Assembly: GCA_963591145.1 (NCBI GenBank)
Contig: CAVARE010000058.1
Location: 1 to 15,472, forward strand
Source of the DNA: RGIG5612 sp963591145
GTDB taxonomy: Bacteria > Bacillota > Clostridia > Lachnospirales > Lachnospiraceae
Direction: 5' to 3'
Length of the DNA stretch: 15,472 bases
Shown here piece by piece: positions 13,146-15,472 of the stretch. Made by a program: the position numbers and the translations under genes. How positions within the stretch are numbered: the stretch's first letter is position 1; every line of letters begins with the position of its first letter. The notes below the pieces were generated by a model. That model had not been told where the DNA came from, made no database searches, and saw nothing but the letters and a program-made list of their open reading frames with translations.

Positions 13146-14501
13146 ATGAAGAAATGGCATAAGGTATTGATAATTGCAGCTGCAGCTGTGGTGGTTATAG
13201 CGATTGCAGGTATAGTGCTGTGGAATTACCTGTTCGGTGGATTGAAGCATGTGCAGCTTGATACAAGTGAGCTGGGTATAGAGGAAACTGATGAAAATGG
13301 CATATACAGCTGGTATAACGCAGGCTCACAGGGCAGTGAAATGAGTGATCAGTCTGAAGCCGTGCAGGGAAGCGAGTCAGGCGCTCAGTACGGTATAGCT
13401 CAGGACAGCATCTCCTCAGATAAAAATGTAGCCTCGGCTGCTGATAATACATTTACCATGAATAACACAGGCGATGATCAGGCAGATGATGCCGCGGGCA
13501 ATGATGCGTCAGAGAATGATGCAGCTCTGGACGAGGCTAACACAAACTTGACGGAGGATACTCAGGATAACACACCGACGGCAGGTGGAACAGACGAATC
13601 CTGTGCCGATGAAACGCAGAATACTGTGAGCACGTCTGATTCTTCAGACGATTTTGCCGCAAGTGAACAGAACTCTGAGGCCGCTGCAGATTCTCAGAAT
13701 ACACAGAAGCATGCTATTATCAATATTGCGATCTTCGGCATGAGTATCTCACAGGTAGGCGGAATTGACACAGACAGAAGCGACATGAATCTGATCGTTT
13801 CAATTGATCAGGATAATAACAGGGTGTGCCTTACATCCGTCCTGCGAGACTCGAAGGTTCCGATTGAAGGGCATGACCCACAGAAAATAAATGCTGCCTA
13901 CAAGTACGGCGGCGCGACGCTGGCCATCAAGACCCTTAACCAGAACTTTCATCTGAATATAGCCAATTATATTACTGTTAATTTCGAGAGCCTGCTCGAG
14001 ATCGTGGATTATTTCGGCGGAGTTGAGATAGAACTGACAGAGGACGAGGCAGCATATATTGGCGGCGGACTGACGGCAGGCAAGCATTTGCTGGATGGAG
14101 AGACTGCTCTTGAGTATGCCAGCATAAGATATATTGATTCTGACTATTACAGGGCATCGCGTCAGCAGACAGTTATTCTCGCACTGCTTCAGAAGGTTGC
14201 CGCATTGCCTAAGACCAGCTATCCGGAGGCAGTTAATAAGCTCATGGGCACGCTGGAATCATCCATGACTGCCAGCGAGCTGTTGTCATTGATTGACTGC
14301 ATCGACATTTCGACAGTGCAGCTGGTTACTAATACGATTCCTGACAAGAATTATGAAACAGACCTGTGGGGCGGCATCGACAGCACCGGATCATGGGTAT
14401 ATGAGTACGATATTGAGGAGGCTGCCAAGAGGATTCACAGGATCATATATGGCGGCAGCGAGCATGGCGAGGAAGAGACCACAGCTGCTGTTGTAGAATA
14501 G
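13146..14501 (+). CDS. LytR-CpsA-Psr (LCP) family cell-wall glycopolymer ligase with long acidic linker
   Basis: This 451-residue membrane-anchored protein has a basic N-terminal tip and one membrane helix (about 7-28). A linker of about 130 residues rich in Asp, Asn, Glu, Ser, Thr, Gln and Ala follows (about 58-188), then the extracellular LCP catalytic domain (190-440). LCP enzymes transfer undecaprenyl-linked polymers such as teichoic acids or capsule to peptidoglycan. Expected residues are DTDRSDMN (208-215), R234 in LRDS, KINAAY (248-253), and the Arg set R328, R336 and R339 in IRYI/YYRASRQQ. In related clostridial LCPs the N-terminal LGI region runs almost directly into the catalytic domain, so the linker looks like an insertion. 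AAGGAAAA precedes the ATG, 35 bases after araD. Confidence 0.88.
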   Translation: MKKWHKVLIIAAAAVVVIAIAGIVLWNYLFGGLKHVQLDTSELGIEETDENGIYSWYNAGSQGSEMSDQSEAVQGSESGAQYGIAQDSISSDKNVASAADNTFTMNNTGDDQADDAAGNDASENDAALDEANTNLTEDTQDNTPTAGGTDESCADETQNTVSTSDSSDDFAASEQNSEAAADSQNTQKHAIINIAIFGMSISQVGGIDTDRSDMNLIVSIDQDNNRVCLTSVLRDSKVPIEGHDPQKINAAYKYGGATLAIKTLNQNFHLNIANYITVNFESLLEIVDYFGGVEIELTEDEAAYIGGGLTAGKHLLDGETALEYASIRYIDSDYYRASRQQTVILALLQKVAALPKTSYPEAVNKLMGTLESSMTASELLSLIDCIDISTVQLVTNTIPDKNYETDLWGGIDSTGSWVYEYDIEEAAKRIHRIIYGGSEHGEEETTAAVVE

Positions 14502-14555
14502 CATCACAAACGCATGGCAAAAGCTTACAAATGTTACAAAAATATTAAATAAATA

Positions 14556-14584
14556 TTGCAAAATCTTCGTATATAAGATAAATT
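14556..14584 (+). promoter_or_regulatory. Possible promoter of the SH3 lipoprotein gene
   Basis: TTGCAA and TAAATT are separated by 17 bases in an AT-rich stretch between the LCP gene and the lipoprotein gene. The -10 is poor, so this is a candidate only. Confidence 0.3.
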
Positions 14585-14705
14585 TGTACTGAACAGTGTG
14601 TACTGGATACATTTGCAGAATCATCTTGTTTATGTAAAGAGGGACTCGCTGATTTGCTGCAGATTTATCTGGCTCTGAATATAACAAATGATGGAGGAGA
14701 AATGT

Positions 14706-15131
14706 ATGAAGAAAATTGTATTGGCAGCAGTAGTAGTTCTGGCAGCGGCATCACTTGCAGCATGTGGCAAGACAGCTGAGCCGGAGACGACGACAGAAGA
14801 GACAACTACTGAAATCGTAACGACCACAGTCCCTGAGACGACAACTGAGAAGGAGACTACCACAGAGCCAGAGACAACAACTGAGGAAATTGAAACTCTG
14901 GAAGGCCTGATCGCTCCGCAGAGTACCTTGGACGAGGCCAGGGAGGTAGTGGTTTCTGCAGACGGTGACCAGCTCACATTGAGATTGGGCCCTGGATCCG
15001 ATTATGATCAGATAACAATGATCGATGATGAAACTGAACTTACAATCACAGCCGAGGACTCAGGCTGGGGGTATACTGTCTATAATAAACAGGCAGGCTG
15101 GGTTTCGATGGACTGGGTGACAGAGAAATAG
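14706..15131 (+). CDS. SH3-domain lipoprotein with Thr/Glu-rich linker
   Basis: This 141-residue protein has a lipoprotein signal peptide (MKKIVLAAVV..., lipobox LAAC with acylated C20). A low-complexity linker at about 24-61 consists of repeated E-T-T-T units and should act as a cell-wall-spanning spacer. A bacterial SH3 domain occupies about 80-139 (LRLGPGSDYDQI, GWGYTVY, GWVSMDWV), of the kind that binds peptidoglycan or other wall ligands. It is probably anchored on the outer face of the membrane. The ATG at 14706 has GGAGGAGAA just upstream; an earlier in-frame ATG at 14688 lies before that site. Its neighbour is the LCP wall enzyme, which supports a cell-envelope role. No catalytic domain is present. 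Confidence 0.85.
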   Translation: MKKIVLAAVVVLAAASLAACGKTAEPETTTEETTTEIVTTTVPETTTEKETTTEPETTTEEIETLEGLIAPQSTLDEAREVVVSADGDQLTLRLGPGSDYDQITMIDDETELTITAEDSGWGYTVYNKQAGWVSMDWVTEK

Positions 15132-15141
15132 TGCTTATGTC

Positions 15142-15186
15142 ATAAGGCATTCTTGCAGGAGAACCCTGCAGATGAGAAGACCTTAT
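15142..15186 (+). other. Nested hairpin downstream of the lipoprotein gene
   Basis: ATAAGG/CCTTAT, TTCT/AGAA and TGCAGG/CCTGCA pair in order around an AGAAC loop, giving about 16 bp with small internal loops. No T tract follows. It may protect the 3' end of the transcript. Confidence 0.45.
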
Positions 15187-15190
15187 ATAA

Positions 15191-15265
15191 AACTGCTTAT
15201 TTGCTCGAATGCAGGCATTAGCAGAAAGCAGTTTTGCATGGTTCTGAATAGTTATAAATAATTAA
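15191..15265 (+). repeat. Stem-loop interspersed repeat, copy D
   Basis: A full-length copy of the 75-base element at 1627-1701, with 66 of 75 bases identical. The stem is AACTGCTT + TTTGC paired with GCAGA + AAGCAGTT, extended outward by AA/TT. A C-to-T change relative to copy C keeps pairing as G-U. It overlaps the first base of the following terminator. Confidence 0.75.
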
Positions 15266-15290
15266 AGAGGGCTGCGTATGCGGCCCTCTT
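15265..15290 (+). terminator. Terminator-like hairpin at the end of the lipoprotein unit
   Basis: AAGAGGGC pairs perfectly with GCCCTCTT around a 10-base loop (TGCGTATGCG). The downstream T content is modest (AAGTTATATA), and the arms start with AA and end with TT, so it may work in both directions. Confidence 0.65.
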
Positions 15291-15373
15291 AAGTTATATA
15301 TAGAAATAAATTAGCTGATTACGGTAAACGCTCCATCGTAGGTACCGTTGAACCCGGTGGGGATATTTGGGAA

Positions 15374-15453
15374 CATATCCGATAATAATTGTGTGAATTG
15401 TTAAAGTTGTACAAGTTGTGCAACTCACTCACATCAGGGAGGTATCGGATATG
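15374..15453 (+). promoter_or_regulatory. Nested stem-loop enclosing SD and start codon of the last gene
   Basis: Three tiers pair in order. CATATCCGATA (15374-15384) pairs with TATCGGATATG (15443-15453), 11 bp perfect. TGTGTGA (15390-15396) pairs with TCACTCACA (15425-15433) with a 2-base bulge. GTTGTAC (15406-15412) pairs with GTGCAAC (15418-15424) with one G-U. The start codon ATG lies inside the outer stem, and the SD GGGAGG sits in an internal loop. If transcribed from upstream, this could control translation. I recognise no known riboswitch class. Confidence 0.5.
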
Positions 15454-15472
15454 AATTCAGTAGTTGTATCGA
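15451..15472 (+). CDS. Start of a gene cut by the window edge
   Basis: ATG at 15451 follows a strong GGGAGG with 8 bases between and opens a frame reading MNSVVVS before the sequence ends. Product unknown. Confidence 0.5.

Larger units (their letters stand above)
15132..15450. other. Structured intergenic region at the right end
   Basis: About 320 bases hold three hairpins in succession (15142-15186, the repeat at 15191-15265, and a terminator at 15265-15290), a roughly 80-base stretch in which I see no clear signal, and the nested leader stem-loop of the next gene. Confidence 0.6.

Noticed and set aside
15311..15376. 21-codon minus-strand ORF (opens MFPNIPTGFNG)
   Set aside because: The composition looks protein-like, but there is no ribosome site, an in-frame stop lies just upstream, and its ATG is part of the inverted repeat shared with the + strand leader.

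Overview
The window looks like chromosome of an anaerobic Firmicute, most likely a gut Lachnospiraceae-type clostridium. This is an inference from strong GGAGG-type ribosome binding sites, sigma-A promoters, a PerR/reverse-rubrerythrin pair, a small Gram-positive-type SRP RNA, a LytR-CpsA-Psr protein and a Thr/Glu-rich SH3 lipoprotein. No tRNA, rRNA, CRISPR array or transposase is seen.

Region 1 (about 1-3300, + strand) begins with the tail of an unidentified gene. It then carries an HPr-kinase-like P-loop protein, a PqqD-family peptide-binding protein and a radical SAM/SPASM enzyme, closed by a strong terminator. This is the tool-kit of a peptide-modifying (RiPP-like) pathway, but no separate precursor gene is visible. 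The enzyme ends in an acidic Cys-containing tail and the kinase carries an acidic Cys-containing insert.

Region 2 (3400-4750, + strand) is an oxidative-stress unit: a PerR-type Fur regulator behind a promoter with a perfect 11-1-11 palindrome, then a reverse rubrerythrin with its own terminator.

Region 3 (4760-7430) contains a short coding-like remnant and a minus-strand, translationally coupled hipB-hipS-hipT operon. It is a three-gene HipBST-type toxin-antitoxin system in which the HipA fold is split over two genes. Three near-identical TACCC-N4-GGGTA boxes at about 40-bp spacing lie upstream, and one of them fills the promoter spacer. Immediately upstream on the same strand is a PgeF/YfiH laccase-domain gene.

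Region 4 (7430-9120, + strand) holds the SRP RNA gene with a near-consensus promoter, a copy of a local repeat, and an NAD(P)-type malic enzyme with a terminator.

Region 5 (9120-13110, + strand) is an arabinose catabolic run: L-arabinose isomerase, an FGGY sugar kinase (probable ribulokinase) and L-ribulose-5-phosphate 4-epimerase. Together they convert L-arabinose to D-xylulose-5-phosphate. No regulator or transporter lies in the window.

Region 6 (13140-15472, + strand) holds an LCP cell-wall ligase with an unusually long low-complexity linker, an SH3 lipoprotein, three successive hairpins, and finally an elaborate nested stem-loop around the SD and start codon of a gene cut off by the window edge.

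A family of interspersed repeats (positions 116, 1170-1306, 1627-1701, 7711-7840, 15191-15265) runs through the intergenic spaces. Two copies also share a second module with a conserved coding-like pattern.
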